NCBI GenBank assembly: GCA_002118135.1
Contig: BDIU01000293.1
Coordinates: forward strand, 62,001-126,000
Source of the DNA: Trebouxia sp. TZW2008
Lineage: Eukaryota > Chlorophyta > Trebouxiophyceae > Trebouxiales > Trebouxiaceae
DNA: 64,000 bases
Direction: 5' to 3'
Positions within the stretch are counted from its first letter, which is position 1, and each line of letters begins with the position of its first letter. The notes beneath the pieces are model-generated. The model made no database searches. It was not told the origin of the DNA and saw only the letters and a list, made by a program, of their open reading frames with translations. This document shows positions 55,001 through 64,000 of this stretch, piece by piece. The position numbers were made by a program, and so were the translations under genes.

Positions 55001-56901
55001 CATGTACTCATAACCAATGGAGCCACAGTAGGCCTCACGCAAGCGTGTAACGATCTCCCTTAGGGTGCGAGTCTCACGCTCCTCATTCAGGAAGCCAGAC
55101 ATGTTCCATGTACCCACAAAGAACCTGCAGAGAATGTTCACCAACTCTGCCATGTACAAAACCCTACACCAAAACTCATTGGACTGAGTTGACTCAGAAG
55201 CTGCTGCTGCTGGTCTTCTTCAAGTACCTACCACAATACGTTTTGTCTCCACCCACAAGGTCAACATTGGATAGAAAGTGCAATTATGACCATGCAGCAA
55301 CCCTGTGCATGAGGCATGTTTGATCGTCCATTTGTGCAGCCTGAGCAACACAGGCTACTCCTGAGTCAAGCTGCACTTGCTGTCAATTGTTATTGCCGCG
55401 TTCAGGGATGCACTTGTGCATGTGCAACAATCAGAAAGCTGAGCCAGTTGTCCAAGTTGCTCGATGCCCAAGCAAGTCAATGCCAAGACTATTATCTGCT
55501 TTGTATTCTCGCTATTGAAGAGGTGCGCAAAAAGGTTTTAATGTACTCTTTCTGTAAGGAACAACGTTTGACAAGGATTGTTGCACTTTGCAAAGACAAG
55601 ATCTTGTAGCACTACAGGCACTGGAAAAGGTCTGGCTTGAGTGCATGCAATTGTGGGCAGTATGTTTGCATAGGGCTGTGACGTACTCTCTGTCCATGTC
55701 CTTGTCAGAAAAGCCATACAGGGCAAGATCCAGCTCCACAGGCATAGGCCTCTGGTCAATACCCAGAGGATCAAGCTTGGCAATGTAGTGCCCATTGACC
55801 TGCAGGCTGCCATCTGTTCAATAACATCAAGAATGTATGCTCTGACTCTTGATGTTGCAGCTTCAGTAGCGGTACAGTGCATGCATCCACTCAATTTCTG
55901 CAGCCATAGCTGCTACAGCAGCAGCAGCAGCAGCAGCTATGGGCCGCAGAATGGATGGGCATGTGCTTTATTGTGCTGATCACTTGAGCTCGCAGTCCCT
56001 GCTGTGCACCACTGTGCAGACACATACTTGTTCCTGACAGTGATGCCTCCCCAGCATCTGCATGGCGTGGGGCGCATCATACTGGCCCACGATGTTGCTG
56101 CCAGTGCAAGCGTGCACAGTCGGTCACAGAATTTAATTTGCCCAGGCAATGACGAGTGCCAGCCAGCTACAGGAAATCAGCGCGTGACGCTACATGCTGC
56201 AATGCTCACAGCATGATGCATGCAAATCAGATGCTGCGCATGAAAGTTACTGCCAATGTGGCATTTAATGGGAACATGATGCTGTATGTCTGTGTGCTCC
56301 ATAGTGCATGATGCATGATGCATAACAGGACAGCAGAGCTGTTTCAGGTATACCTGGTATGCTCTGACAAGTAGCAACAATCGCATGGACTCCTGAATGC
56401 TCTGATTGGAAATGGCTGCAGCCTTCAGAGGAGCAATGTTGCCGCCCTGCTCGAAGTTGTGATACGCTTCTGCCACAGCCTCTGGCGCAACGCCCGACTC
56501 TGCAAAATGCATGCCCCAAGTGATGACTCATACGAGATCAGAAATGAACTCACAGCTGAAACTGCATCGAGTATTAAATTGCTTGCAGACACGGCTTTCA
56601 AATGATGAAGTTGTACATTCAGATTTGCTGATCACGAGTCCCTACCCAGGCTGCGGAAGAAGCTTGTCCAGGATTTGTCAACGCTGTTCGGGTCCTGACG
56701 GTACCTCTCCTCCATTTCCTCCAAGTATGTGCTACTCGTGCCGTCGAGAAACGAATCCTTGAGCTTGCTCATGGGCACGGCCTTTGGCGCTCCTTGTTGC
56801 GCATCAGATCCACTGCTCTGAAACGAGCGATTGCTGCTGAAAAAGGCCGGAGAGAACCGCAACTGGTCAGCAGCGCGGCGCGATGCCAGCCGCAGCGCCA
56901 T
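46075..56901 (-). CDS. OGDH (E1o): 2-oxoglutarate dehydrogenase E1 component, mitochondrial
   Basis: Thiamine-diphosphate enzyme that decarboxylates 2-oxoglutarate in the TCA cycle and passes the succinyl group to the E2 lipoyl domain. About 18 exons. Exon 1 (ATG at 56901) gives a presequence [16 protein letters not shown] and the family N-terminal motif [20 protein letters not shown]. Then come [18 protein letters not shown] (56400), [13 protein letters not shown] (55780), [20 protein letters not shown] (54960-55010), [11 protein letters not shown] (54760), [15 protein letters not shown] (54390) and [20 protein letters not shown] then VNNQV (53460-53590), the ThDP/Mg site. Next are [20 protein letters not shown] (52180), [16 protein letters not shown] (51120), [15 protein letters not shown] (50340), [15 protein letters not shown] (49830), LPHGYDGQ (49040), [10 protein letters not shown] (48490), [14 protein letters not shown] (48180) and EEPMNMGGY (46630). 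The last exon (about 46075-46190) ends [12 protein letters not shown] to TAA. The chain appears complete. Most introns hold exon echoes. Confidence 0.95.
46600..46915 (-). repeat. Echo of the [17 protein letters not shown] exon (OGDH)
   Basis: The exon start at about 46655-46740 has a diverged copy at about 46825-46915, 5' in the gene sense. GGGGTAGCGCCnCAGCTCCC then TCTGCACCAGGTCA is shared, but the copy is frameshifted relative to the exon. Confidence 0.75.
47239..47292. repeat. Perfect inverted repeat, 22-bp arms, 10-nt spacer
   Basis: The arm at 47239-47260 (beginning TGATTTCGTTACAACC) is exactly complementary to 47271-47292, with spacer GCCTTGGCCT. It lies in an OGDH intron between exons at about 47371-47500 and 46600-46740. 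Transcribed from either strand it would form a 22-bp duplex hairpin. Confidence 0.95.
47725..48078 (-). repeat. Echo of the [11 protein letters not shown] exon end (OGDH)
   Basis: CCTCTGCAGAGGCATCCATGATGAGCCT at the exon end (about 48052-48079) recurs at about 47738-47766 as CCTCTGCAGACACATCCATG then ATGAGCAT. The copy lies 3' of the exon in the gene sense. Confidence 0.65.
49087..49315 (-). repeat. Tandem echoes beside the [17 protein letters not shown] exon (OGDH)
   Basis: The exon-start strip CTGGACAGnnnnTGGTCAAACACCACnnCAG (about 49113-49143) is followed by about three copies of roughly 60 bp, at about 49165-49203, 49222-49257 and 49270-49307. They decay progressively and lie 5' of the exon in the gene sense. 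Confidence 0.65.
50450..50620 (-). repeat. Echo of the [14 protein letters not shown] exon start (OGDH)
   Basis: The exon start at about 50425-50470 has a diverged copy at about 50575-50625 that reads [15 protein letters not shown] on the minus strand. It lies 5' of the exon in the gene sense. Confidence 0.55.
51030..51445 (-). repeat. Triplicated [17 protein letters not shown] exon start (OGDH)
   Basis: The functional exon at about 51030-51158 ([18 protein letters not shown]) is preceded in the gene sense by copies at about 51261-51320 ([17 protein letters not shown]) and 51391-51440 ([17 protein letters not shown]). The first two keep the acceptor CTGATGCAG or CTAATGCAG; the third has lost it. 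Intervening sequence with TGACCTGTTGACACAAA is also repeated, so the unit is about 125-130 bp. Confidence 0.85.
52210..52432 (-). repeat. Echo of the [13 protein letters not shown] exon start (OGDH)
   Basis: The block CTTCCACTGCTGCCGCCACTG and GCTCACATGCACGCACCTGTC (about 52241-52293) is repeated at about 52384-52436 with few changes, including the acceptor. It lies 5' of the exon in the gene sense. Confidence 0.75.
53255..53540 (-). repeat. Two echoes of the ThDP-site exon end (OGDH)
   Basis: The exon end [14 protein letters not shown] (about 53455-53510) has diverged copies at about 53365-53440 (minus strand reads [18 protein letters not shown]) and about 53277-53335. Both lie 3' of the exon in the gene sense. 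Confidence 0.6.
54555..54785 (-). repeat. Echo of the [11 protein letters not shown] exon end (OGDH)
   Basis: CACCTCTGTGnGGCATGCCAAGGCAGATGG at about 54731-54760 (functional exon end) is repeated at about 54559-54588. The copy codes [13 protein letters not shown] and keeps the GTGAG donor. It lies 3' of the exon in the gene sense. Confidence 0.8.
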
Positions 56902-57182
56902 GATGCCTGATGCGGTCACACTCGGCGGCGCAGCGCGACGGATCGAGCCAGTAGGCACAAAAACTGTATGACACTACACAAAGCGAGTCTGCTGCAGTTG
57001 CCTGTTTTGGCCATCACTGATCAAAGTGACATGTCTTTGAATCGAGTGTGACTTCAGCGCTACGTCATATTGCACGTCCAGTCGTTCCGTGTGAACAAAT
57101 TGTACTTGCAGTCTGTTTGTTAATGCCTGGTCACAGTCTGCTGGCGTAGGTCGTTCGGTATTTCAGTTTGATCTGTCGAGAC
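56902..57182. promoter_or_regulatory. 281-bp divergent promoter between OGDH and the START-like gene
   Basis: The start codons at 56901 (minus) and 57183 (plus) face away from each other across 281 bp, so both promoters and 5' UTRs must share this space. No TATA box was found. The genes encode predicted mitochondrial and plastid proteins. Confidence 0.6.
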
Positions 57183-59450
57183 ATGCAAAGTCAGCAGCTG
57201 AACCTGCACGCCAACAAGAGCGTTACACCGTGCTGTCATCATCATCTGCACAGCCGTCAAGTGTGCTCACCAGCATTTCAAAGCGCGCGTCGGCCGCACA
57301 GGCGAGCTACTACCTTCACAGCAGCAGCAGCTGCAGACAGGTAATCGTCACGGTCAAGCTGCCATGTGAGTCAGGGCAGCGACGTAACGAGAAGGGCTGA
57401 CTCTGAGTTGCGTACGTAGAAATCCGCACAGCAGCCGCATAAATGATGTTGCCCTGCTAAGCCACCAGGCAAGACCCTTTTGCTTGCATCAAGCCTTTGC
57501 TGCTTTGGCTTCATGCTACATTTTGTTGTCTGCAGAATGGCATATATACTGTTGGTGGCAGCATAGAAACTCCCATCAGCACCAGCAGCGTATACAACAT
57601 GCTGGTCGACTACCCCCATTTGAATAGGGTGTTCAGCAGCATTGATGAATGTCATACAATGAATGAAAACAATGCTCTACAACTCCTGCAGGTATGTACT
57701 GAGGCATACATTGTTGACATACCATGAACATGTATGTCCTTCTGGAAAGGCATCACCTTCATGACTGACCTCCTGTTACCGACCCTATAAACCAAAAGAA
57801 TATTGCTGCACCTTTTACAATGAACGCTTCCGCGTACAAACAACAAGACTGTCCCAAACAGGAAGCAAAAATAAAGTGTAGCAAGTTTGGACACCTTTTG
57901 CTGGCTTGCCTGTAGATCTGCCGATGGGAGTTTTTGGCTTTCAGCGGCACTTTCAAGACATTACTGAATGTAGATGAAAAGCCAGACGCAGGGCGAGTTG
58001 TATTCTCCCTCATCAAGTCCTCTTTCATGAAGGACTTTGAGGGTCAGTGGCAGGTACAAATTCATGCTGTGTTTTGCGGCTGTTGTGCTGCGTGATCATC
58101 AGCATGTTGTACAGCAATCCCGCTCTAACGTCTAGCATACATGCGCTGAGCAACAGTCTGACTTCACAGCACAATCTTGGAAAGTAGCAAATCCAGACCA
58201 GCAGCAATGTCAGATCCCAGGCGCATCTCTCTAGCAAGCAACTTTGCGTGAATATGCTCAGCGTGTAGTCAAACATTGCACCATGTTACAGTGATTCAAC
58301 TAGGTGTCATGGAGACCATGCCAGAACAGCTATCTTGTGTACAATTCCCCAGTCAGGCATGTGATGCAAGCTGGAAAATCAGTGTCCCATCAAAGGGCAC
58401 ATGTTGGTCCAGAAATTTGCACAGAACATGCAGTTCAATGTGCGCAACCGCTATCTCACCTAAGCTCCAGATGCCTCCTGCTAGCGCTGTGAAGTACAGC
58501 ACTCCATATGTGTTTGTTCCTCGCCGTCCATGCCATACCCACCATCTCACTGTCAATGACTGAGCTGCAGCGCAGTTGAATGTGCAACATTCTGCTGCAG
58601 TTGACAGATACGCCTGATGGGGGCTGCCATGTGGAGCATAGACTGAAGGTCCAGCCAGTGCTAGATGCTCCAGCCCTGTTCAGTAAGCCATCTTCCCAAT
58701 TTGCTTACAACATCACACATACATGCGTGCTGTTGCTATACAACATCATACATAGCTGCATACTGTTGCTACACAACATTGGACATAGCTGCATACTTTT
58801 ATTTTACAACATCACACATAGCTGCACACTGATGCTACAATATCAACAGAAGCAGCTGCCCAAGCTGCACCTTGGGGTTGCAGCTGTAATATCGACTTGT
58901 CCTTGTATGGACACTCAAGGTGAGGACATTTTGGCCGTAGCGACAATGAATTAGGAAACAAGCACTGCATTCTGAATACAGTGATAAGTATGTTCTAGCT
59001 CAATCTGATATCAGGGCATGTGTGTCGGTGGCCGAAGCAGTCATTCCCAAGAGCATGTACTGCAACAGGCTTGCATCCCGCATCTGGGTTCAATGCTGGT
59101 CTGACAGTCATGTGTGGTTAGCAATGCGTAGCTGAGTATGGGCATGGATAGGATTGTGCAAAGTTTAATCCCAAGAGACTTGGCAGACAATAAGAACAGA
59201 AATCTATCCACTCTCCTTCTTTATATAAAGAATGGTTCACTTAGAACAGGATCAAACTGCTTGGAGACAGTTGAGTACTCTAGCTTGTACCTACCTGGGC
59301 CTGGTGAGCCTGTCTAGCATTCGCTATGAACGCTTGAATGATTGTGTCATCAAGGGCTGTGCTGCAGGCGGATATGCCCAGCGCATCTTTGTGAAGCAGG
59401 TCACCAAGGTCTTGGAAGACCTTTTGGCAGCTCTCAAAGCTCATGAGTGA
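57183..59450 (+). CDS. START/polyketide-cyclase-like lipid-binding protein, plastid-targeted
   Basis: Member of the plant polyketide cyclase/lipid-transport (START-like) superfamily, a hydrophobic-ligand-binding fold. ATG 57183 gives a Ser/Thr/Arg/His-rich N-terminus (MQSQQLNLHANKSVTPCC to RRATTFTAAAAAD) typical of a chloroplast transit peptide; exon 1 ends at 57340. The exon at 57536-57691 (ETPISTSSVYNMLVDYPHLN, RVFSSIDE) joins in phase to 57916-58053 (RWEFLAFSGTFKTLLNVDEK, FEGQWQ). The exon at 58601-58682 reads TPDGGCHVEHRLKVQPVLDA. A further exon lies near 59015-59100 (VAEAVIPKSMYCNRLASRIW). The last exon, after acceptor GTGCTGCAG at about 59367, encodes YAQRIFVKQVTKVLEDLLAA and ends at TGA 59450. 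TGTAA follows at 59479. The phase of exon 1 to exon 2 and of the fifth exon does not fit, so a small exon or other site is missing from the model. Confidence 0.75.
58705..58840 (+). repeat. About 34-bp minisatellite, four units
   Basis: Four imperfect copies of ACAACATCACACATAGCTGC followed by ATACTGTTGCTAT lie in an intron of the START-like gene. The first begins about 23 bp after the donor at 58683. Confidence 0.8.
59235..59330 (+). repeat. Dispersed element II, copy 2
   Basis: GAACAGGATCAAACTGCTTG, GAGACAGTTG, CTGGGCCTGGTGAGCCTGTC and TAGCATTCGCTATGAACGC, homologous to copies near 22035 and 61133. It sits in the last intron of the START-like gene, about 40 bp before the final acceptor. 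It happens to be open in the coding frame. Confidence 0.6.
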
Positions 59451-60430
59451 ACCAGGCACCTGTCATCACCTGTCAGCTTGTAAGTATTTGAATGGTGTAC
59501 ATTTTATTGATACGCTAAGTTTTGTGCAAGTTGTGAATGCCGTCATTGATTAAAAGCAGTGTTAGCAGTCCTGTTGACAATGCTTCAGAGCACAGCAGAG
59601 TCAACCCATGCATCAAACAAAGCGCCTCTTGTTGGTGCTACGGTAGTCAAAATCAAGCAGCAGCAAGATCACAGCTTGCAGCAAATGCAAAACAGGCCAG
59701 TTTGTCACTATTTCCTGGGAGCTGCTGCTGCTCATGTTTGGTGCTTAAAGTTTGTTGCCAATGGTATCCTATACATTCTTTGCATGTCGGACTTTAGCAA
59801 GTCTTTAAGCTTGGGCCCCTTCAACGCTTGCTTTGCCTACACAAACGCCGTAAGAGCGCCTGGCTTACTAACGTAAGCCTTGATTGTCAATGATGGATCC
59901 TGTCCAGCTGTGCATGAACAAATTGGCATCAGCCCACTCTGAGAAGCAGGTGACATACAGGTGAGAAAGCTGCCAAAACAGGACCAGGCCTGACACCAAT
60001 ACACCAACCCCCGCCATGGGTGAGCAAAGCTAGTAAGCTGGGGACCTTGGTCAATAACACAGCAGCAAGCTGAGAGTCTGAATACAACACAAGAAGAAGC
60101 AGGGCAATTTGCACGGCTCCACCACCATCGGCTTGCGAAGATCAACTTTTTTGCTAGTCTGGTTTCAGAAACCGTAGCACCTCCGTCAGCTTCGATGCGG
60201 ACATGTACACACTCTTGCTCAAAACAGATCGGCACAGATAGGACGTGCCAGGAGTGGTTCGGCTGATCGCAAGACAAACCAGGCTGTTTCGGATCTCAGG
60301 TCATCAGCAGCACTTGTCGTTGATTCGGTTCAACAAGCTTGTCGTCAGCGCGAGTACCAGTCTTGAGGACGGTCTGGATGTGCTAGCAAAGCCTTCAAAC
60401 ATAAAACGCTGGAAACGCGCTTGACGAGGC
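59451..60430. other. Intergenic stretch after the START-like gene
   Basis: About 1 kb with no supported gene. A 146-codon minus-strand open frame (59837-60277) has no recognisable motif, and a short minus-strand ATG frame lies at about 60304-60406. Neither has convincing splice or domain evidence. Confidence 0.4.
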
Positions 60431-63400
60431 CGACAGCGCGTGCCCGCTTGGGTTTTGTGTGCTGCCCCAACTGAGTGGACAGATTGGAGACAAAGGATCA
60501 CGCTTTCTTGGACATTGGCTTTCCCCAACGCGTCACAACAGCCAGCCACTGCAGCTGCGCCATATCAACTGCCAGACTCTCTCCTGAAGCCGAGCCAGCA
60601 TGCATATCCATCAAGGAGCCCTAACCCCGCAAAGGCTGCACCTCCCCGTAAGGTTGAGCCAGCGTCACCCTGCAGTGTCCCATCCTGGCAGGCGCTTGCA
60701 GCTAGCGCTATCAAATCGGCAAGCAGGAACAGAGGGGACAAGGTGTGCTGCTTGTTTGGCTGACTGCTGTACAGGCTTTAGTATGTTTATGCAGCATGCA
60801 TGAGCATCTCTCATCAGCACACTCCCCTGCAAAAGCTATTTGCACAAGAGCAGGCCAACTGACGCTTTTGATGTGCTGCGCATTTTGCTCACAAGACAAA
60901 GGCATTCTGCATGTGCAATAGAATTGCAAATGCACTGATCTAGTTGATTAGGGTATGAGCCACTGCACCGCAAATAATCCATCTATGACACTGACGTGCG
61001 CATGCAATCCTGGTGCACATTGTTCAGATTCAACACAGACACACAAGAAGGCTCACTGCCAATGCATAACACAAGCATAAGAGAGTGCAGCAATGGTAAT
61101 CAAGCAGCCAAAAGATAATTCAGAACAATTGGCTAGGTTAAGACAGGACCAAACTGATTCGAGACAGTTGGCAGCATCTTGCTAGCTGGGCCTGCAGAGC
61201 CTGCCCAGCATGCAATGTGAACGCATGGATGCAAATACACATCAAGCTTACTGCAAGCAGTGTTTGCGACGTGGCAGGCCAAAGTCTAGGGGGTCAACAC
61301 GTACCAGCAATGCACCCTCCGCTCCAGCTGAAGAGAGCAGCAATCGTGCCCCAGCTGAGCAAAGCAACAAATCACCCCTGGCTGAACAAAGCAGCAACGG
61401 CAGTTCATCACCCACCTCCAAAGCAGCGGCAAGTGAGAGGGACCAGAGGAGAGCCATAGCAGCTAAAATCAGGTATGTCCGTTTAGAGGATTTCCATTCA
61501 CAGTAGTTTGAGAGGCAGCTTGCTTGTCATCAAGCAGTCTAGGCAGGTGTAGGATACGAGGCAGCTACATGGTGACATATGCTTGCATGTCTCCTTTGTG
61601 TCAAATACATGTTCAAGGACGCAGCTAGACTTGTACAGAGGTCATGAGCTGCAGACAGTCCAATCTCTACTAACTCAGCCTCTCTGCATTGCTGACATAC
61701 ACATCAGTGGTCTCTGTTGTCTGTACTCCAGTAATGTTGCTCGCCATATGACAGCCCAGCTGTTCATATCACACGTCGCCTGCCTTGACTGTGTTGCAGC
61801 CTACTTTTAACAGCTATTCAGTTAAGTAACCAGCTAACAGCAATGCTGCTGCTGTGCTTGCTTCATAAGACCTTCCGCCCCAAGCCGCCCTGGTGTCGAC
61901 GCTCTGGCCAGCAAGCGTTGCAACTCACCGGTGTCACTTGCATATGTCATGCGCATACTCCATGCTGGAAGGCACAAAACAAGTGCACAAATTGAGTTCT
62001 GCCGAGTGCCAACCTTTGCTGTTTTTGCAGTGCTGCAAGGGCTCTGGCCAGGAAGCTTGCAGAGGAGAAGCAAGCGGCGGTGAATGCAGTCAAGCAGGCA
62101 GCTGAACACAGCATGGATGAAGAAGAGATTGAGGCTATCAAGCAGTCAGTGGAGCAGGCCACTGCAGAGGCTGCCAGGGAAGCTGCAAGGGCAGATGCCC
62201 TGGCCAGGGCTGCACGCCAAGTTGGATCCTCAGGGTCCTCACAGCTGTTTGACTTGGAGCGTCTGAGGGTCAGATCCTTACTTTTGCAAAGTATCTGCAG
62301 CATGCCTGAATGGATGTGTCTGTTGTACAGCATTCATAGAATCTCTACATGGATTGTGCTGGCAGTGTGATTGTTTTCCCCAGGAAATCAGGCTTTTTAG
62401 TGAAGCATGCTGTCATGCCTGTGCCCTCTGAATGCACTGCATTGTGTGGACTCATTGCTTGAAGTGCACATGTTTTCAATGTGCAATTTGGCTGCCGTTT
62501 GTCTTCAAACATTCAGGCCTTGTGAAAGATTGCTTTTGCACCTCTTAACTCTGCTTAGCCTGCTGAATTGACATGCCCTTGACCATATACTGTAGCACTG
62601 CCAGCACACCACAGGCAGCATTCCGCAATAGCAGGATTTGCATGTACAATAAACAGCTATCATGCCCAGCCTTCCAGACCATCCCTGCATGCAGCAAGTG
62701 CATAACACAATTTGAGCTCAATCCAGCATGACTGGCGACAAAGCAGATCAACATCACTCAAAGAGTCATTGCTAAACTGTTGCAGCAGGTTTGCCACTGT
62801 ATTGTGTCCCTCTTGGCAAGATTGCGTTTATGGGTGTCACTTGAGCCTGGCTTGCTGAAGGTCCTCACTCTCATGCAGGCGGAGAATGAGGCGCTTCAGC
62901 TGTTAGTAATGGAGGTGGCTCAGAACAAGCAGGATGCCCAGCGCAAGGTGTCAGGCTTGAAACAGAGATACAGCAACCTGCTGGCCAAGGTAAAGATGTA
63001 CAGTTGCGATCAGTCTTGTGCAGTCGGGGAAATCCCCTGTTGCCTGCAAGGGTGGCATACTAGCATGCAACCTTAGCAAAATAATTAGGTTGCACAGGGC
63101 CCTCACTAGCATAGTCAAGCTTGAAACAGAAGCACAGCAACCTGCTGGCAAAGGTCATCATGGATCAGACTGATGCACATCTGCAGTCAATCGTCTGCAG
63201 ACTGGCAAATTTCATTTTGCATGCAAGCATGGCACACACTTGTTGTGCTGACAAAACTTACTTTACGGATTGCACACAATGTGTCCGGCACGCAGTGTGA
63301 GTTGTATGGTCACATGGAGTGACAGGCAGCACACACTATTACCCATTGAAGGGCCTTGCAGCTTCAGCAGCACGACAAGCAAAGTAAAACAAGCCAGCAT

Positions 63401-64000
63401 CGAGCAGCTTTGCAGCTGATATGCCATGCCAACAGCAAGCATGCTGTCATGATGCATGAGTGAAGATCTGCATGCCACACCCAGCTCTGCGTTACACAAA
63501 AGCAGCAGAGTCTGGGTTTTCACCAAACCATCTCAGAGAAGGTTGGGGAGTGTCTAGGTTGTGCTGCATGGTTGCATGCCAGGAGTGTGAGCAGTTTTGC
63601 AGCTGATATGCCACGCCAACAGCCAGCATACTGTCCTGTATGCAGGAGTGAATGTCTGCATGCTGCACCCAATTCTGCATAGCAAAGTCTGGATATTCAC
63701 CAAACTATCTCAGAGAAGATTGGGAAGTGTTCAGATTGTGCTGGAGTTGGGGCCACACACACTTAGCACATGTGCTGGAACGTGGAATGGTTTATTATGA
63801 TTGATAGATTGTGCTGCATGATATATGGTGGGAGTTTGAGCAGGGTGTCAAAGTGCCCTTCTTGAGCTTACCATTGAAGCATAACACAGGTCTGATCACT
63901 GGCACAAAACTTTGACAATACAAGGGAGCTTGGTGCAACAGCCAAGGGTGCTTGCCAAGCCTTTTGTGTGTCATCTGGCTTTCTTCTCTAGCTATATTCA
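60431..64000 (+). CDS. Uncharacterised coiled-coil protein, partial at the right edge
   Basis: Not recognised. Candidate exons share one direction. About 60431-60740 is Ser/Pro/Ala-rich (WTLAFPNASQQPATAAAPYQ, PARKVEP-type basic stretch) and ends at AACAAG|GTGTGC-like donor. About 61256-61470 reads CLRRGRPKSRGSTRTSNAPS, then a repeat SSNRAPAEQSNKSPLAEQSS and ERDQRRAIAAKI, with donor at about 61472. About 62030-62270 is a strong Ala/Glu coiled coil (ALARKLAEEKQAAVNAVKQA, EEEIEAIKQSVEQATAEAAR, ADALARAARQ). About 62878-62990 is another coiled coil (ENEALQLLVMEVAQNKQDAQ, SGLKQRYSNLLAK) with donor AAG|GTAAAG. No start codon is certain and the gene may continue past the edge. A structural or vesicle/centrosome-type role would be speculation. 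Confidence 0.45.
61133..61226 (+). repeat. Dispersed element II, copy 3
   Basis: AAGACAGGACCAAACTGATT, GAGACAGTTGG and GCTGGGCCTGCAGAGCCTGC, then CCAGCATGCAATGTGAACGC. Here GCTGGGC and GCCCAGC form a perfect 7-bp stem. It lies about 30 bp before the CTGCAAGCAG acceptor region of the CLRRGRPKSRG exon. Confidence 0.6.
62945..63165 (+). repeat. Echo of the LKQRYSNLLAK exon end
   Basis: GGCTTGAAACAGAGATACAG then CAACCTGCTGGCCAAGGTAAAGATG (about 62953-62998) recurs at about 63117-63163 as AGCTTGAAACAGAAGCACAG then CAACCTGCTGGCAAAGGTCATCATG. Both include the potential donor AAG|GT. Confidence 0.75.
63402..63840. repeat. 187-bp tandem duplication near the right edge
   Basis: Copy 1 (63402-63588) and copy 2 (from 63589) share GCAGCTGATATGCCA, GCCAACAG, AGCAGAGTCTGG/AGCAAAGTCTGG and CACCAAAC.ATCTCAGAGAA. 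Part of a third copy (TTGTGCTGCATG...TTTGAGCAG) lies at about 63809-63843. No coding potential was recognised. Confidence 0.75.

Noticed and set aside
59837..60277. 146-codon minus-strand open frame
   Set aside because: No motif, no splice signals and no clear start; listed only as intergenic content.
1..64000. Prophage, insertion sequence or biosynthetic cluster
   Set aside because: All recognised genes are ordinary eukaryotic nuclear genes with introns. No transposase, integrase or reverse transcriptase motif was seen.

Overview
The window looks like nuclear DNA of a green alga (chlorophyte). The genes have many short GT-AG introns and CAG/CTG-rich coding sequence with Gln and Ala runs. 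There is one eukaryotic-type tRNA gene with no encoded CCA, and there are predicted mitochondrial and chloroplast targeting peptides. TGTAA, a common algal poly(A) signal, follows the stop codon of at least two genes. The proteins resemble plant families (EAF1-type NuA4 scaffold, plastid START/polyketide-cyclase-like protein, plant-type nicastrin). Class-level placement is not possible from the sequence alone. Protein assignments rest on recognised motifs; no search was run.

Layout. 1-11417 (+): the 3' part of a very long Rav1/DmX (rabconnectin-3-like) gene, a V-ATPase assembly factor, open at the left edge. 12215-14169 (+): an F-box/leucine-rich gene whose first third changes frame. 14455-14528 (-): tRNA-Ile(AAU). 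14985-23667 (+): nicastrin, the gamma-secretase ectodomain subunit. 24174-24908 (+): frataxin, two exons. About 25950-26627 (-): an unrecognised small gene. 28175-28460 (-): a 70-residue RIIa/Dpy-30-like docking protein. About 29545-37870 (+), with an unresolved 5' end: an EAF1-like HSA + SANT + Gln-rich NuA4 scaffold. 38568-44972 (+): a large unrecognised helical protein with a Ser-rich tail full of basophilic kinase motifs. 46075-56901 (-): the E1 subunit of mitochondrial 2-oxoglutarate dehydrogenase, about 18 exons. 57183-59450 (+): a plastid START-like protein, divergent from OGDH across 281 bp. About 60431 to the right edge (+): an unrecognised Ala/Glu-rich coiled-coil gene.

The genes are ordinary housekeeping and regulatory genes and do not form one pathway. 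The most unusual feature is structural. Next to at least twenty exon-intron junctions the neighbouring intron carries one to four decayed tandem copies ('echoes') of the exon end, often with the splice site included. They occur on both strands, in DMXL, nicastrin, OGDH, the 38.6-45 kb gene and the last gene. The EAF1-like gene seems nearly free of them. Two dispersed families of about 80-95 nt, three copies each, end at or just before intron-like 3' ends and can fold into hairpins. Two perfect inverted repeats (16-bp and 22-bp arms) complete the unexplained material.
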